Positions 1 through 9,467 of a stretch of 64,000 nt of DNA are shown here, piece by piece (the first letter of the stretch is position 1; the number at the start of each line of letters is the position of its first letter). The position numbers and the translations under genes were made by a program. Below the pieces are notes generated by a model. That model had not been told where the DNA came from and did no database searches. It saw only the letters and a program-made list of their open reading frames with translations. The DNA is taken from NCBI RefSeq assembly GCF_024170465.1, contig NZ_JALJYF010000002.1, forward strand, positions 744,001 to 808,000, read 5' to 3'. The stretch comes from Natronospira proteinivora. Lineage in GTDB: Bacteria > Pseudomonadota > Gammaproteobacteria > Natronospirales > Natronospiraceae.

Positions 1-460
1 AATTGCGAAAGGCCGACAGGCCCGGATCATCCGGGGCCACCACCCGGGCGGGCAGCTGGCCGGCATCCGAATGCTGTTCACTGAACAGGCAAATGATGAC
101 CTCGTCGGCGCTGAAGCGGGCTCGGAGGACCTCGTCGATTCCAGCCAACAGTTCCTGGCGGTCTCCCGCATTTACCAGGGCCAGGGCCAGATGATGCATG
201 CGGTCGATCAGGGTGTCATTACTGCGTGCCACTTCCACCAGATCCACCAGGCGTCGCTCCAGCTGGCGGTTTTGCTGGCGCAGCACGGCCACCTGTTTTT
301 CCACCAGAGAGACCGCATCCCCGCTGTCGTGGGGCACCCGCAGGCGACTCACCAGTTCGGGATGTTGGTCGAAGAACTCCGGATGGGCGGTAAGGTAGTC
401 CACCACACCCTGTTCTTCCGGTTGAAGTTCCTGACTGCCCAGTTTGCGTTCAGTGCTCAT
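1..460 (-). CDS. DUF484 family protein (3' part cut off by the window edge)
   Basis: The first 153 codons of a gene whose 3' end lies outside the window. The N-terminus begins MSTERKLGSQELQPEEQGVV and continues with a helical stretch rich in L, R and Q (VEKQVAVLRQQNRQLERRL), probably a coiled coil, then the start of what should be a GAF-like domain. This is the DUF484 layout, and DUF484 genes commonly sit between dapF and xerC in gammaproteobacteria. The start is set by an ATGA overlap with the dapF stop codon (ATG at 460-458, TGA at 459-457), which implies translational coupling. The biochemical role of DUF484 is not established; XerC and a HAD hydrolase would be expected beyond the left edge. 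Confidence 0.85.
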   Translation of the reverse strand, partial: MSTERKLGSQELQPEEQGVVDYLTAHPEFFDQHPELVSRLRVPHDSGDAVSLVEKQVAVLRQQNRQLERRLVDLVEVARSNDTLIDRMHHLALALVNAGDRQELLAGIDEVLRARFSADEVIICLFSEQHSDAGQLPARVVAPDDPGLSAFRN

Positions 461-1275
461 AGCCGGATGCTTCCCGTGAATGCGTATTCAGCCGGACCCT
501 GCATCCACAGCGGCCTGCCGTCTCCCTCAAAGCTTATCATGAGTTCGCCGCCTTGCAGCCTTACTTTTACGCTGGATTCCAGCCAGCCGGCGACGCGTCC
601 AGCAGCCACCGCGGCGCAGGCGCCGCTGCCACAGGCCAGGGTCTCGCCTACGCCCCGTTCCCAGACCCGCAGGCTGACTTTCTCGGGGTTGTCCACCACC
701 ATGAAACCCACATTTACCCCTTCCGGAAAGGCGGCATGGTGCTCCAGGGCCGGGCCCAGACTGTCCACCGGCGCATCAAGCACCGAATCCACACGGATCA
801 CGGCATGAGGATTGCCCATATCCACCAGGTGCAGCATGGGGGCCCGATCCTCGATTTGAATGATGGCCGGGTTGTCATCCAGTTTGGCCGGCAGATCGAC
901 GGGCTGGAATCGGGGAAGCCCCATATCCACCCGGATCTGGCCACCTTCGGCGGGCTCGGCCCGCATCAATCCGGTGCGGGTGCGCAGGCGAACGGGTCCG
1001 GTCTCGATATGGCCCTGGTCCATGGCCAGCCGGGCCACGCAGCGGGCGCCGTTGCCACACTGGGCCACCTCGCCCCCGTCGGCGTTGTAGACCCGATAGT
1101 AGAAATCGCTCTCTTCATCCCGGGCCGCTTCCAGGATCAGCAGCTGGTCGCAGCCGACGCCGTAACGGCGATGGGCGATATGGCGGACCTGCTCCGCCGA
1201 CAAGGTCACCGGCGTTTTCACCGCATCAATGACCACAAAGTCATTGCCCAGGCCCTGCATCTTGAAAAAATCCAT
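457..1275 (-). CDS. dapF: Diaminopimelate epimerase DapF
   Basis: Interconverts LL- and meso-diaminopimelate in the cytoplasm, the penultimate step of lysine synthesis and the source of meso-DAP for peptidoglycan. The protein has 272 residues, close to the E. coli enzyme (274). Both catalytic cysteines are visible: Cys73 in AQCGNGARCV and Cys215 in LACGSGAC, each in the family's glycine-rich loop, and the N-terminus MDFFKMQGLGNDF is typical. It directly follows the CoA-binding gene (its ATG immediately precedes that gene's stop codon in plus-strand coordinates) and overlaps the DUF484 gene by 4 bases. No lptM or lysA is attached here; lptM is instead next to polA elsewhere in the window. Confidence 0.97.
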   Translation of the reverse strand: MDFFKMQGLGNDFVVIDAVKTPVTLSAEQVRHIAHRRYGVGCDQLLILEAARDEESDFYYRVYNADGGEVAQCGNGARCVARLAMDQGHIETGPVRLRTRTGLMRAEPAEGGQIRVDMGLPRFQPVDLPAKLDDNPAIIQIEDRAPMLHLVDMGNPHAVIRVDSVLDAPVDSLGPALEHHAAFPEGVNVGFMVVDNPEKVSLRVWERGVGETLACGSGACAAVAAGRVAGWLESSVKVRLQGGELMISFEGDGRPLWMQGPAEYAFTGSIRL

Positions 1276-1701
1276 TTAGCCCGCCTGCATCAAGGGGACG
1301 CCGTCACGATAAATGCAGCGGTCCATGACCACAAAGAGCCCGGCCTGGCGGGCCTTTTCTGCCGCCTCACGATCCACCACGCCATCCTGAAGCCAGAGGG
1401 CCGGGATATTGGCGGCGATGGCATCATCCACCACCTCGGCCACGTGCTCCGGGCGGCGGAATACCACCGCCATATCTACCTTGTCAGGCAGATCCCGAAG
1501 GGTGGGCACCGCCGGCACCCCCATCACCTCATCGGTGCCCGGGCGCACCGCCAGCAACTCGAAGCCCAGGCGCTTGAGCGCAGAGCCCACGCCATGACTG
1601 GGCCGACCTTCCTTGGGCGACAAGCCCACCACGGCAATCCGCCGGGTCTCCGCCAATCGCTTGGCGATGGCCTCATCACTCGGGTTTTCAAACTCACTCA
1701 T
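1276..1701 (-). CDS. CoA-binding domain protein (YccU-like)
   Basis: A 141-residue single-domain protein with a Rossmann-type CoA-binding fold. The family motif is visible as RRIAVVGLSPKEGRPSHGVG followed by LGFELLAVRPG and VDMAVVFRRPEHVAEVVDDA, with LWLQDGVVDREA and VVMDRCI near the C-terminus. It resembles E. coli YccU and the CoA-binding domain of succinyl-CoA synthetase; the physiological role is unknown. The ATG at 1701 is chosen because AAAGGAG lies 6 to 8 bases upstream; an in-frame longer version starting at 1725 has no such site. dapF follows with no gap, so the two are probably co-transcribed. Confidence 0.9.
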   Translation of the reverse strand: MSEFENPSDEAIAKRLAETRRIAVVGLSPKEGRPSHGVGSALKRLGFELLAVRPGTDEVMGVPAVPTLRDLPDKVDMAVVFRRPEHVAEVVDDAIAANIPALWLQDGVVDREAAEKARQAGLFVVMDRCIYRDGVPLMQAG

Positions 1702-1786
1702 GCCGGCACTCCTTTGAACGACCACGCCGTCATTATGGGCACAGTGCCCGGAACCACGCTAGCCTGTAGGTAGTTTGGTTTTTGCT

Positions 1787-1984
1787 AACACGGAGGGCAC
1801 GGAGGTTTCACGGAGAACACGGAGGAATGCGATGGGGGTTGGGGAGGCTCGTGGGAGCGGCGTCCGCCGCGATAAACAGAGAGCTCCCTGGCAATCGCGG
1901 CGGACGCCGCTCCCACAAGGCACTGCTACTTCTCAACAATAATCCCCTCCGTGTTCTCCGTGAAACCTCCGTGCCCTCCGTGTT
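1787..1984. repeat. Nested inverted repeat: CACGGAG arrays flanking a REP palindrome pair
   Basis: Fills most of the 314-base gap between the CoA-binding gene and ubiD. The outer arms (1787-1825 and 1946-1984, 39 bases each) are perfect inverted copies of one another and consist of tandem CACGGAG units spaced 9 to 11 bases. The inner arms (1851-1873 and 1894-1916, 23 bases each) are also perfect inverted copies and belong to the dispersed GTGGGAGCGG...CCGCGAT REP family seen at several other points in this window. No protein-coding signal is evident. Confidence 0.85.
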
Positions 1985-2015
1985 CAAAAACCCAACCCCT
2001 ACCCACCGCAAACCG

Positions 2016-3482
2016 TCAATCAATCCCCAGATCATCCCAGATGTCGTCGACGCGGGATTTGATGGTGTCGCTCATGTGGATGGCGCGGCCCCATTCGCGG
2101 GTGGTTTCGCCGGGCCATTTGCTGGTGGCGTCCAGGCCCATCTTGGAGCCCAGGCCGGAGACCGGGGAGGCGAAATCCAGGTAATCGATGGGGGTGTTCT
2201 CCACCATCACCGTGTCCCGGGCCGGGTCCATGCGGGTTGTCATGGCCCAGATCACATCCTTCCAGTCGCGGGGATTCACGTCCTCGTCCACCACCACCAC
2301 AAACTTGGTGTACATGAACTGACGCAGGAAGGACCAGGTGCCCATCATCACCCGCTTGGCATGGCCCGGGTACTGCTTTTTCATGCTGATCACCGCCATG
2401 CGGTAGGAGCAGCCCTCCGGCGGCAGGTAGAAATCCAGGATCTCCGGGAAGGTCTTTTGCAGTATCGGCACGAAGACCTCGTTCAGGGCCACGCCCAGCA
2501 CGGCCGGCTCATCCGGTGGTCGGCCGGTGTAGGTGCTGTGGTATATGGGGTCCGAGCGGTGGGTGATGCGTTCAATGGTGAAGACCGGAAAGCGCTCCAC
2601 TTCATTGTAATAACCGGTGTGATCGCCGAAGGGGCCTTCCGGGGCGGTGTCGTCGGGATAGATATGGCCTTCCAGGACGATCTCGGCCGAGGCCGGCACC
2701 TGCAGATCGGAATCCATGGCCTTGACCAGTTCGGTCTTGGCGCCCCGCAGCAGACCGGCGAAGGCGTATTCCGAAATCCGGTCCGGCACCGGGGTCACGG
2801 CCGCCAGAATGGTGGCCGGATCACAGCCCAGGGTCACCGTGATCGGGAAAGGCTCACCGGGACGTTTCTGCTGCCAGGTCTGATAATCCAGGGCCCCGCC
2901 GCGATGCCCCAGCCAGCGCATGATCACCCGATTGCGCCCGATCACCTGCTGTCGATAGATACCCATGTTCTGCCGCCCGCCATCCGGGCCCCGGGTGGTC
3001 ACCAGGCCCCAGGTAATCAAGGGCCCGGCATCCTCCGGCCAGCAGGTCTGGATCGGCAAGCTGGCCAGATCCACCGCATCACCCTCGATCACCTCCGCCT
3101 GGCAGGGCGCCTTTTTCACCACCTTGGGCGCCATATTCATCACTTGGCGAAAGATCGGCAGCTTTTCCCAGGCATCCCGCATGCCCTTGGGGGGGTCGGG
3201 CTCCTTGAGGAAGGCCAGCAGTTTGCCGATCTCGCGCAGGGACTCGATGGACTCGGCACCCATGCCCAGGGCTACCCGTTCGGTGGTCCCGAAGAGATTG
3301 CCCAGCACCGGTGTCTGGTGGCCGCTGGGGTTTTCAAACAGCAAGGCCGGGCCCTCGGCTCGCAGGGTTCGGTCACAAACCTCGGTCATTTCCAGCTCGG
3401 GGCTGACCGGATGACTGACCCGTTTCAGCAGTTCACGTTTCTCCAGCTGGCTGATGAAGTCGCGAAGATCCTTATATTGCAT
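2016..3482 (-). CDS. ubiD: 4-hydroxy-3-polyprenylbenzoate decarboxylase UbiD
   Basis: The prenylated-FMN-dependent decarboxylase of ubiquinone synthesis; it removes the carboxyl group of 3-polyprenyl-4-hydroxybenzoate. The 488-residue length matches the family (E. coli 497). Recognisable segments are the N-terminal [15 protein letters not shown], the cofactor-binding stretch [18 protein letters not shown], and [11 protein letters not shown], which carries the conserved acidic residue. A TTG codon at 3488 would add MS in front; the ATG at 3482 is preferred but neither has a clear ribosome site. The matching prenyl-FMN synthase gene ubiX is not in the window. It is transcribed away from the divergent ParA-like gene. 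Confidence 0.96.
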   Translation of the reverse strand: MQYKDLRDFISQLEKRELLKRVSHPVSPELEMTEVCDRTLRAEGPALLFENPSGHQTPVLGNLFGTTERVALGMGAESIESLREIGKLLAFLKEPDPPKGMRDAWEKLPIFRQVMNMAPKVVKKAPCQAEVIEGDAVDLASLPIQTCWPEDAGPLITWGLVTTRGPDGGRQNMGIYRQQVIGRNRVIMRWLGHRGGALDYQTWQQKRPGEPFPITVTLGCDPATILAAVTPVPDRISEYAFAGLLRGAKTELVKAMDSDLQVPASAEIVLEGHIYPDDTAPEGPFGDHTGYYNEVERFPVFTIERITHRSDPIYHSTYTGRPPDEPAVLGVALNEVFVPILQKTFPEILDFYLPPEGCSYRMAVISMKKQYPGHAKRVMMGTWSFLRQFMYTKFVVVVDEDVNPRDWKDVIWAMTTRMDPARDTVMVENTPIDYLDFASPVSGLGSKMGLDATSKWPGETTREWGRAIHMSDTIKSRVDDIWDDLGID

Positions 3483-3625
3483 GCTCAATGACTCGCGTGG
3501 TGATTATGGTCGAGGAATGATATCAGGCGAGACCGAACGGAGTAGGGCGATGACTTGACCCAACCAGGCTTCTCTCTCAATGATCTATACTTTCCAGCCA
3601 AGTCCGAAGCATAAAAGGAGTGGGC

Positions 3626-4255
3626 ATGCGCCATATCATGGTTTTGAATCCCAAGGGCGGTTCGGGCAAGACCACCCTGGCCACCAATCTGGCGGCCTAT
3701 TACGCCGGGGAAGGCGAAAATGTGGTGCTGGCGGATTTCGATCCCCAGCGTTCCAGCATGGACTGGCTGGAACGGCGTCCGGCCGATCAGCCGGAAATTC
3801 GGGGTCTGCCCGCCTACGAGGAAGGCCTCAAGGCCATGGGCCAGCCGGATATGGTCATCATGGACGCCCCTGCCGGGGCCCGCGGCCCGGAACTGACGGA
3901 TCTGCTGCGGCGGGTGGAGACCCTGCTGATCCCCGTGCTGCCCTCGCCGGTGGACATGGAGGCCAGTACCCGTTTCGTCAAGGAGCTGCGCAACCACGCC
4001 CGTTACGGCAAGCTCAAGGCGGCGCTGGTGGGTAATCGGGCCAAGGACCATACCCGCATCACCGCCGCGCTCTACCGCTTTCTCGAGAAGCAACGTGTGC
4101 CCTATATCGGCGCCCTGCGGGATACCCAGAACTATGTCCGCGCCTTCGACCGGGGCTTGGGCGTCTGGGAAATGGCGCCGTATATGAGCTACAAGGACTG
4201 GCAGCAGTGGGATCCCATCATTGAATGGCTGGATTCGGCCCGCAGCCGGCCCTAG
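3626..4255 (+). CDS. Orphan ParA/MinD-like ATPase
   Basis: A 209-residue deviant Walker ATPase. The N-terminus MRHIMVLNPKGGSGKTT contains the signature lysine (K10) and the P-loop lysine (K15) of the ParA/MinD class, followed by VVLADFDPQRSSMDWL and the Walker B-like MVIMDAPAG. No ParB, MinE or centromere-like repeats are nearby, so it is not a plasmid-type partition locus; orphan ParAs of this size often position cytoplasmic or polar cargo, but the cargo here is unknown. ATG 3626 is chosen over GTG 3620 because AAAAGGAG ends five bases upstream. The stop codon overlaps that of the convergent sensor kinase gene by 4 bases, leaving no room for a terminator between them. Confidence 0.9.
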   Translation: MRHIMVLNPKGGSGKTTLATNLAAYYAGEGENVVLADFDPQRSSMDWLERRPADQPEIRGLPAYEEGLKAMGQPDMVIMDAPAGARGPELTDLLRRVETLLIPVLPSPVDMEASTRFVKELRNHARYGKLKAALVGNRAKDHTRITAALYRFLEKQRVPYIGALRDTQNYVRAFDRGLGVWEMAPYMSYKDWQQWDPIIEWLDSARSRP

Positions 4256-7200
4256 ATCAAGGCCCGCAAAGCGGCCAGCAAGGGGCCGGGATCGCCATCC
4301 TTGACCACCACCTGGTTCATGCCGGCCCGGCGACATTCCTCATGCGTCCCGGGGGCATCGGCGGCCGTAAGCCCGATCACGGGCAATTCCTGGTAACCCT
4401 GCCGTCGCAGGGCCCGGGTGGTGGCCAGACCGTCCATTCCGGGCATGTAGCGATCCATGAGTACTGCGGCATAGCTGTCCGTCTTCAGGCTTTCCAACAC
4501 TGCTTCGCCGCTTTCCACCACCACCACCTGATAGCCCTCAGTGGCCAGTACGTCACTGACCACCCGGGCATTGACCGGGTTATCCTCGGCCACCAGAAGG
4601 CGGTGCCCACGGCCTGGCGGGGGCAGATGGTGCTCAAACCCTTCAGGCAGGTGTTCCGGCGACAATCCATCGGCCCGATCCAGTAGGGCAGCCAGGCGAT
4701 CCTCTCGCACCGGCCAGTCCAGATAGTCCCGATCGTCCTCCAAGCGCACACCCTGCGAGTCGCAGACCAGGCGAATATCATCGGCATCCCGAACCATGGC
4801 CGTGGCCGCGGTTTCCAGATGGGTTTTCAGACCGGATTCGGCCAGGCGAATGGCAACGAGTTCAGCGGCCGGTCCCGGGCTAGCCAAAACGGTAATCTCC
4901 CGGCGGCATTGCGTGATCCGCCGTTCACCGCCATCGTCTTCAGCCGCAAAGATCACCTCAAAACGGGCTCCATCGCCGGGGGCCGTATCCAGGTGAATAT
5001 CGCCCCCCATGAGGCGCGCCAGCTCGCGGCAGATCACCAAACCCAGACCACTACCCTCAGCGGTTCGCTTACTCTCCACTTGAGAAAAGGGCTGAAACAG
5101 GCGCTCGACCGCCTCGTCACTCATGCCGGGGCCGGTGTCGCTTACCGTCAGGCGTAATCGGCTGGCGTCGTAGCGGTCCATTTCCACCGTGATGGCACCG
5201 TTTTCGGTGAATTTGACCGCATTGCTCAGCAGATTACCCAGAATCTGGCGAAAGCGAACCTCATCGGCAATGACCCGCCGGGGTAGCTCCCGGCTGACAT
5301 GGGTCACCACGGGGACGGCCTTTTGAACCGCGCTGGCGGCATGCAGGGCGGCGGTATCTTCCACTGCAGCCACCAGATCAAAGGGAGCGGGATGGATTTC
5401 CATGCGCCCGGCTTCCAGGCGGGCATTGTCGAGAATATCGCTGAGAATTGCCATCAGACCCTGACCGGAACTCTGAATCGCCTGGGCGTAATCGCGACTG
5501 CGCGGTTCCAGGGATTCCCGTAGCAAGAGTCCGGCCAGGCCCAGCATGCCGCTCACCGGGGTACGGATCTCATGGCTGAGCTTGGCCAGGAAGGAGGACT
5601 TGGCCCGATTGGCGGCATCCGCCTCGTCCACCAGCAATGCCGTATCCAGGGCCTGGGCGGCCTGGTCCGCCGTGGCAGCCAGGGCCAGCTTGTCCCGTTC
5701 GCTAAAGGCATGGCCTGCCTGGGGCCGCACATGCAACAGACCCAGGCGGCGGCGGCGAGTCGCCAGAGGCAGGGAAACCAGATGTTGATCGTCACTGCTC
5801 AATCCCGAACAGCCGGGGCGGGCACGCTTGACGCGCAGGGGCGGCAAGGAAGCACTGCGCTCCAGACGCACCGTGGCCGCCTCCACCGGCAGGATTTCCA
5901 ACAGCTGCTCCAGAAAGCGCTCAAGCAGAGTGTTTCGGTCGGCGGGTTCACCAAGCCACCGGGCCATCTGATGCAGCTGGCTCACCCACTGGCGTTCCCG
6001 ACGCTCTTGCTGCAGCGCCGCCTCACGGCGGCTGCGTTCATGCCAGAACCAAGCCCCGCTGATCAACAGCAACAAGGTCGCAAGGCCATAAGCGGCGTAG
6101 GCGGCCGTACTCCGCCAGGGGGGTGGCGGCAGGTGAACGGCCAATGACTGCTCCAGAGCCTGCCACCCCCCCTCGCGACCCATGACCTGGACCTCCAGTT
6201 GATAATGGCCGGGTGGCAGATTGGTATAAGCAGCCTGGGCCCGGTCCGCCGCCACGTACTGCCAGTCACGGTCCAGACCGTCGAGACGGTATCGATAGCG
6301 TTGCGCCCCAGGGTCGCGGTAATCCAGCAGGGCAAAATCCACCGAAAAGGCCGGCTCATGGTGGTTGAGGACAAGCTCGTCGTCCTGCCAGATGGCCGCG
6401 GACGATTGACCATTGTCCCCGCTGGATTGATCACTTCGGCCCGGGCCCCAACGATCCTGCCCCATCACCCGAAGGCCGGTGAGCCGGAGCGGAGCCGCTT
6501 GGTCTGAGAATTCAACCTGCTCTGGATGCAAGGACAGCAGGCCTTCGGCCGCGGCAAATAGCAACGCCCCGGACGGGCTCTGACCATGGGCACCGGCGTG
6601 AAAGCTCAGCGCGGGCACCCCTTCTGTGAGACCGAGACGGGTGACAGTGCCGTCCGCGCTGATGCGGGCCAGGCCGGCATCGGTCATTGCCCAGACCCGG
6701 TCCTGATCATCCACTTCCAGGGCAATAATACTGTCGCTAGGAAGGCCCTGATTGGCACCGAAAACCTCCATCTCGCCATCCGGAGACAATCGCGTCAGGC
6801 CCCCATCGTAACTGCCCACCCAGACGCGGCCACGGCTGTCATAGGCCAGGGCCTCCACCACCGAACCGAGCAGGGACTCCGGGCCGGTGGGAATGTGCCG
6901 GAAGCGATCCGCCTCGGGCATCCAGACATAGAGCCCATCCCCTTCCGTGCCTACCCAGATCCGACCAGCCGGATCTTCCATCAACACCGTGACCCGGTCA
7001 TCACCAAGCCCATGACGACCCTGCCCAGCGGCCCGCCAGACACGCAAACTGCCGTCACCGGGATCGTAGCGGTGCAGGCCATCCCCATTGGTACTGATCC
7101 AGAGCCGCCCGGCCCGATCTTCGAGCAGATCCCAGAGTGCAGCGGCCCGGGCAGGATCCAATTCATCCAAAGCCTGATTCCGCAATTGACCACGCTCATC

Positions 7201-8520
7201 GCCGTCCGGGAAGTAATACAGAGCCAGGTCGTCGGTCCCCACCCACAGGCCCTGGCGCCCGGAGGCCAGAGACCAGATATTGTCACCCACCCCACTGACA
7301 GGATCATGCAGTCTGCTGGCGGCCACCTCACCGGCATCATCCAGGGCCAATACTCCGTGACGTTCCGTTCCCAGCCAGAGCTGCCCGGCGTGCTCGGTAA
7401 CCGCCCATGCCGATACCGGCTCTTCCTGATGGGCCAAGGGACTGACGCTCATCCCCGCTGGCGCCTGAAGCAGGCGAATGGCCCCGCGACTCTCACTGCC
7501 CAGCCAAAGCAGACCCTGGCGGTCTCGATACACGGTCCGGAGGACACGACTGGGCAGGCTGTCGGGATGATCATCCGGCTCGATATGGTGAAAATGACGG
7601 CCATCGCCGTGGAACAGGCCATGGCGGGAAGTCAGCCAGATGCGGCCGTCGGCATCACTGGTGACGCCGTTGAAGGACGGGGTGGCTGCCTCCGGGAGGG
7701 GCATCTCCACCTGTTCAAAGCCGGCACCTCCAGATGGGCGGATCCAGACACCGCTCACACCGGCGGCCAAAATGGCGCCGTCCGGCGTCTCATGGATGGC
7801 ATTGATACCGTAGAAAGCCGAAGGGTCGGCTATGGCCTCCGGGGCTGGCAGCAGTTTAGAGACCGGCTGGCCTGAGGGCCAGGCCATGAAATCCAGACCC
7901 CGGGGGCCACCGATCCACAACCCTTGTTCCGTGGCCAGCAGGGCAGAGGCGCCCTGGCGGCGGCCATCCTCGCCCCAGGCACGACGATGGGCTCGGGCTG
8001 AACGGGTTTCGGCATCGATGAGTGACAGGCCCTCACCGGGGTGGGCCACCCAGACCCTGTCATTCGGGCCCACCGCGATATCCAGCACCCGATTGCTGGC
8101 CAGGCCCTGGGATTCCCCGACCCGCTGCACGGCACCGCTGGCCGGATCGATTCGGGCCACACCGCCGCTCACGGTACCGATCCACAAGCCGCCTCGACTG
8201 TCCTCGGCAATGGCCTCCACGTGATTGCCGGGCAAACTATCGGGATTGCCCGGGTCATGGCGAAAGGTCTTGATCCGGTGACCATCCCAACGGGCCAGGC
8301 CCGACTGGGTCGCGATCCAGATAAAACCATGGCGGTCCTGATGAAAGGCCTCCACGGCATTGGCAGGGAGACCGTCCCAGGCATCCAGGGTAAGGAAAAC
8401 GGGAATGGGGGAGTCGGCCTCCGCCTGGGCCCGGGGGCTGGCCAGCAGTAACAACAGAACCACAAGCAAGATGGCCCAAGTGGCCACTCGTCTTGTCAGG
8501 CAATCACTTCCCAAAATCAT
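4252..8520 (-). CDS. Hybrid two-component sensor with beta-propeller periplasmic domain
   Basis: A 1422-residue membrane sensor. After a signal anchor (ATWAILLVVLLLLLASP) come many short repeats of the two-component regulator propeller type (GLPANAVEAFHQDRHGFIWI, SRGGLWIGTVSGGVARID, GRVWVGSYDGGLTRL), then a Y_Y_Y domain (RYRYRLDGLDRDWQYV...YTNLPPGHYQLEVQV), a transmembrane helix (AAYGLATLLLLISGAWFW), a GAF-like stretch, HisKA with SHEIRTPVSG (His near residue 982), HATPase with DTGPGMSDE and GSGLGLVICREL, and a C-terminal receiver with LVAEDNPVNARVV and LMDRYMPGMDG (Asp near 1354). There is no DNA-binding domain and no partner regulator nearby, so phosphate must pass to an unlinked protein. 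ATG 8520 follows a strong GGGGGAGGGGG; ATG 8541 is the longer option. Ligand unknown. Confidence 0.93.
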   Translation of the reverse strand: MILGSDCLTRRVATWAILLVVLLLLLASPRAQAEADSPIPVFLTLDAWDGLPANAVEAFHQDRHGFIWIATQSGLARWDGHRIKTFRHDPGNPDSLPGNHVEAIAEDSRGGLWIGTVSGGVARIDPASGAVQRVGESQGLASNRVLDIAVGPNDRVWVAHPGEGLSLIDAETRSARAHRRAWGEDGRRQGASALLATEQGLWIGGPRGLDFMAWPSGQPVSKLLPAPEAIADPSAFYGINAIHETPDGAILAAGVSGVWIRPSGGAGFEQVEMPLPEAATPSFNGVTSDADGRIWLTSRHGLFHGDGRHFHHIEPDDHPDSLPSRVLRTVYRDRQGLLWLGSESRGAIRLLQAPAGMSVSPLAHQEEPVSAWAVTEHAGQLWLGTERHGVLALDDAGEVAASRLHDPVSGVGDNIWSLASGRQGLWVGTDDLALYYFPDGDERGQLRNQALDELDPARAAALWDLLEDRAGRLWISTNGDGLHRYDPGDGSLRVWRAAGQGRHGLGDDRVTVLMEDPAGRIWVGTEGDGLYVWMPEADRFRHIPTGPESLLGSVVEALAYDSRGRVWVGSYDGGLTRLSPDGEMEVFGANQGLPSDSIIALEVDDQDRVWAMTDAGLARISADGTVTRLGLTEGVPALSFHAGAHGQSPSGALLFAAAEGLLSLHPEQVEFSDQAAPLRLTGLRVMGQDRWGPGRSDQSSGDNGQSSAAIWQDDELVLNHHEPAFSVDFALLDYRDPGAQRYRYRLDGLDRDWQYVAADRAQAAYTNLPPGHYQLEVQVMGREGGWQALEQSLAVHLPPPPWRSTAAYAAYGLATLLLLISGAWFWHERSRREAALQQERRERQWVSQLHQMARWLGEPADRNTLLERFLEQLLEILPVEAATVRLERSASLPPLRVKRARPGCSGLSSDDQHLVSLPLATRRRRLGLLHVRPQAGHAFSERDKLALAATADQAAQALDTALLVDEADAANRAKSSFLAKLSHEIRTPVSGMLGLAGLLLRESLEPRSRDYAQAIQSSGQGLMAILSDILDNARLEAGRMEIHPAPFDLVAAVEDTAALHAASAVQKAVPVVTHVSRELPRRVIADEVRFRQILGNLLSNAVKFTENGAITVEMDRYDASRLRLTVSDTGPGMSDEAVERLFQPFSQVESKRTAEGSGLGLVICRELARLMGGDIHLDTAPGDGARFEVIFAAEDDGGERRITQCRREITVLASPGPAAELVAIRLAESGLKTHLETAATAMVRDADDIRLVCDSQGVRLEDDRDYLDWPVREDRLAALLDRADGLSPEHLPEGFEHHLPPPGRGHRLLVAEDNPVNARVVSDVLATEGYQVVVVESGEAVLESLKTDSYAAVLMDRYMPGMDGLATTRALRRQGYQELPVIGLTAADAPGTHEECRRAGMNQVVVKDGDPGPLLAALRALI

Positions 8521-8576
8521 GCCCCCTCCCCCTGGACGCATGGCCGACTATGCCCCATTACAGGCGGCAAGCAGAA

Positions 8577-9458
8577 TCAATCGGCATGGTCGCCTTTGGC
8601 GAGACTGGCTTCAATGCCCTGATGAAAATCCGGATAACGCAAGCACACGCCCAATTCCTCCCGCAGACGGCGATTGTCAACCCGACGCCCGCGGGCAAGA
8701 AAGGCCGCCGCGGGATCATCTCCGGCATTTTCATCACGCGGCAGTCTCGCCAGGCCCAGGGCATCGGCACAGGCATCGAGGTAATCCCCAAATGGGGCCG
8801 GATACCCATCCGCAACGTTGTAAACCGCCCCGTCCCGCCCTTGGATCAAGGCCTGGTACAGGCTGATGACCAGATCCGCCTGGTGAATCCGGTTCCCCGG
8901 CCGCGCCGCCAGTTCCGGAGTAATGGGCCGACCGGCCTCCAAGCGCGCTCGCGGCAGCCGCCCTGGACCATAGATCCCGGCGATTCGCAGGCGAATCACG
9001 TCAACCCCGGCCCTTTGTCCTTCGGTCAAGGCCACCTGCTCGGCATCCAGACGGCGCCGACCCCGTTCGCTATCCGGCTCGGTGACGCCGGTCTCATCCA
9101 CCCAGCCGCTTAGCTGACTCCCGTAGACACCGGTGGTGGAGGCATAGAGCAAACGCCTGAACCGCCCTTGCGCCAGCAAACGGGGCAGCCATTGGCGCAG
9201 CCGGCTATCCTCGTCTCCCTGGCGGGGCGGCGGCGCCAGCCAGACCAAATCGCCCCCCGACGGCAGAATCGGCAGGGCGCCGTCCGCCTGGTCCAGATCC
9301 TGGCGCCAGACCGTCAGTCCCTGGGCCTCCAGGGTGGCGGCCCGCTCAATGCGACGGCAATGGGCAATGACCGGGCGGTGTGCTTGGGCCAGGCAGTACT
9401 GGGCCAGATCCAGGCCGCTGGCACCGCAGCCGATAATCAGCAGGGGAGCAGACGCCAT
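8577..9458 (-). CDS. Atypical SDR / NAD-dependent epimerase (YeeZ-like)
   Basis: A 293-residue extended short-chain dehydrogenase fold. The N-terminal dinucleotide loop is IIGCGASGLDLAQYC, and the central part reads LLYASTTGVYGSQLSGWVDE with ARLNTPxSxxG-like spacing typical of YeeZ/atypical SDR proteins rather than a classical YxxxK catalytic pair. Substrate unknown. It lies 9 bases downstream of hemY in the same direction and may be the last gene of the hem operon; the sensor kinase gene starts 57 bases further on. Family assignment is secure, function is not. Confidence 0.85.
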   Translation of the reverse strand: MASAPLLIIGCGASGLDLAQYCLAQAHRPVIAHCRRIERAATLEAQGLTVWRQDLDQADGALPILPSGGDLVWLAPPPRQGDEDSRLRQWLPRLLAQGRFRRLLYASTTGVYGSQLSGWVDETGVTEPDSERGRRRLDAEQVALTEGQRAGVDVIRLRIAGIYGPGRLPRARLEAGRPITPELAARPGNRIHQADLVISLYQALIQGRDGAVYNVADGYPAPFGDYLDACADALGLARLPRDENAGDDPAAAFLARGRRVDNRRLREELGVCLRYPDFHQGIEASLAKGDHAD

Positions 9459-9467
9459 GGCGGATGC

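Noticed and set aside
553-1773. 406-codon open frame on the plus strand
   Set aside because: Lies fully opposite dapF and the CoA-binding gene; composition (H, G, Q rich) is that of an antisense frame in GC-rich DNA.
1787-1825. CACGGAG units considered as a CRISPR remnant or iteron origin
   Set aside because: Units are 9 to 11 bases, without unique spacers, and recur as inverted pairs at other loci; no rep or cas gene is near.
1782-3491. 569-codon open frame on the plus strand
   Set aside because: Antisense to ubiD and the 1787-1984 repeat; no ribosome site and no recognisable domain.
3485-4336. 283-codon open frame on the minus strand
   Set aside because: Antisense to the ParA-like gene, whose P-loop is unmistakable on the plus strand.
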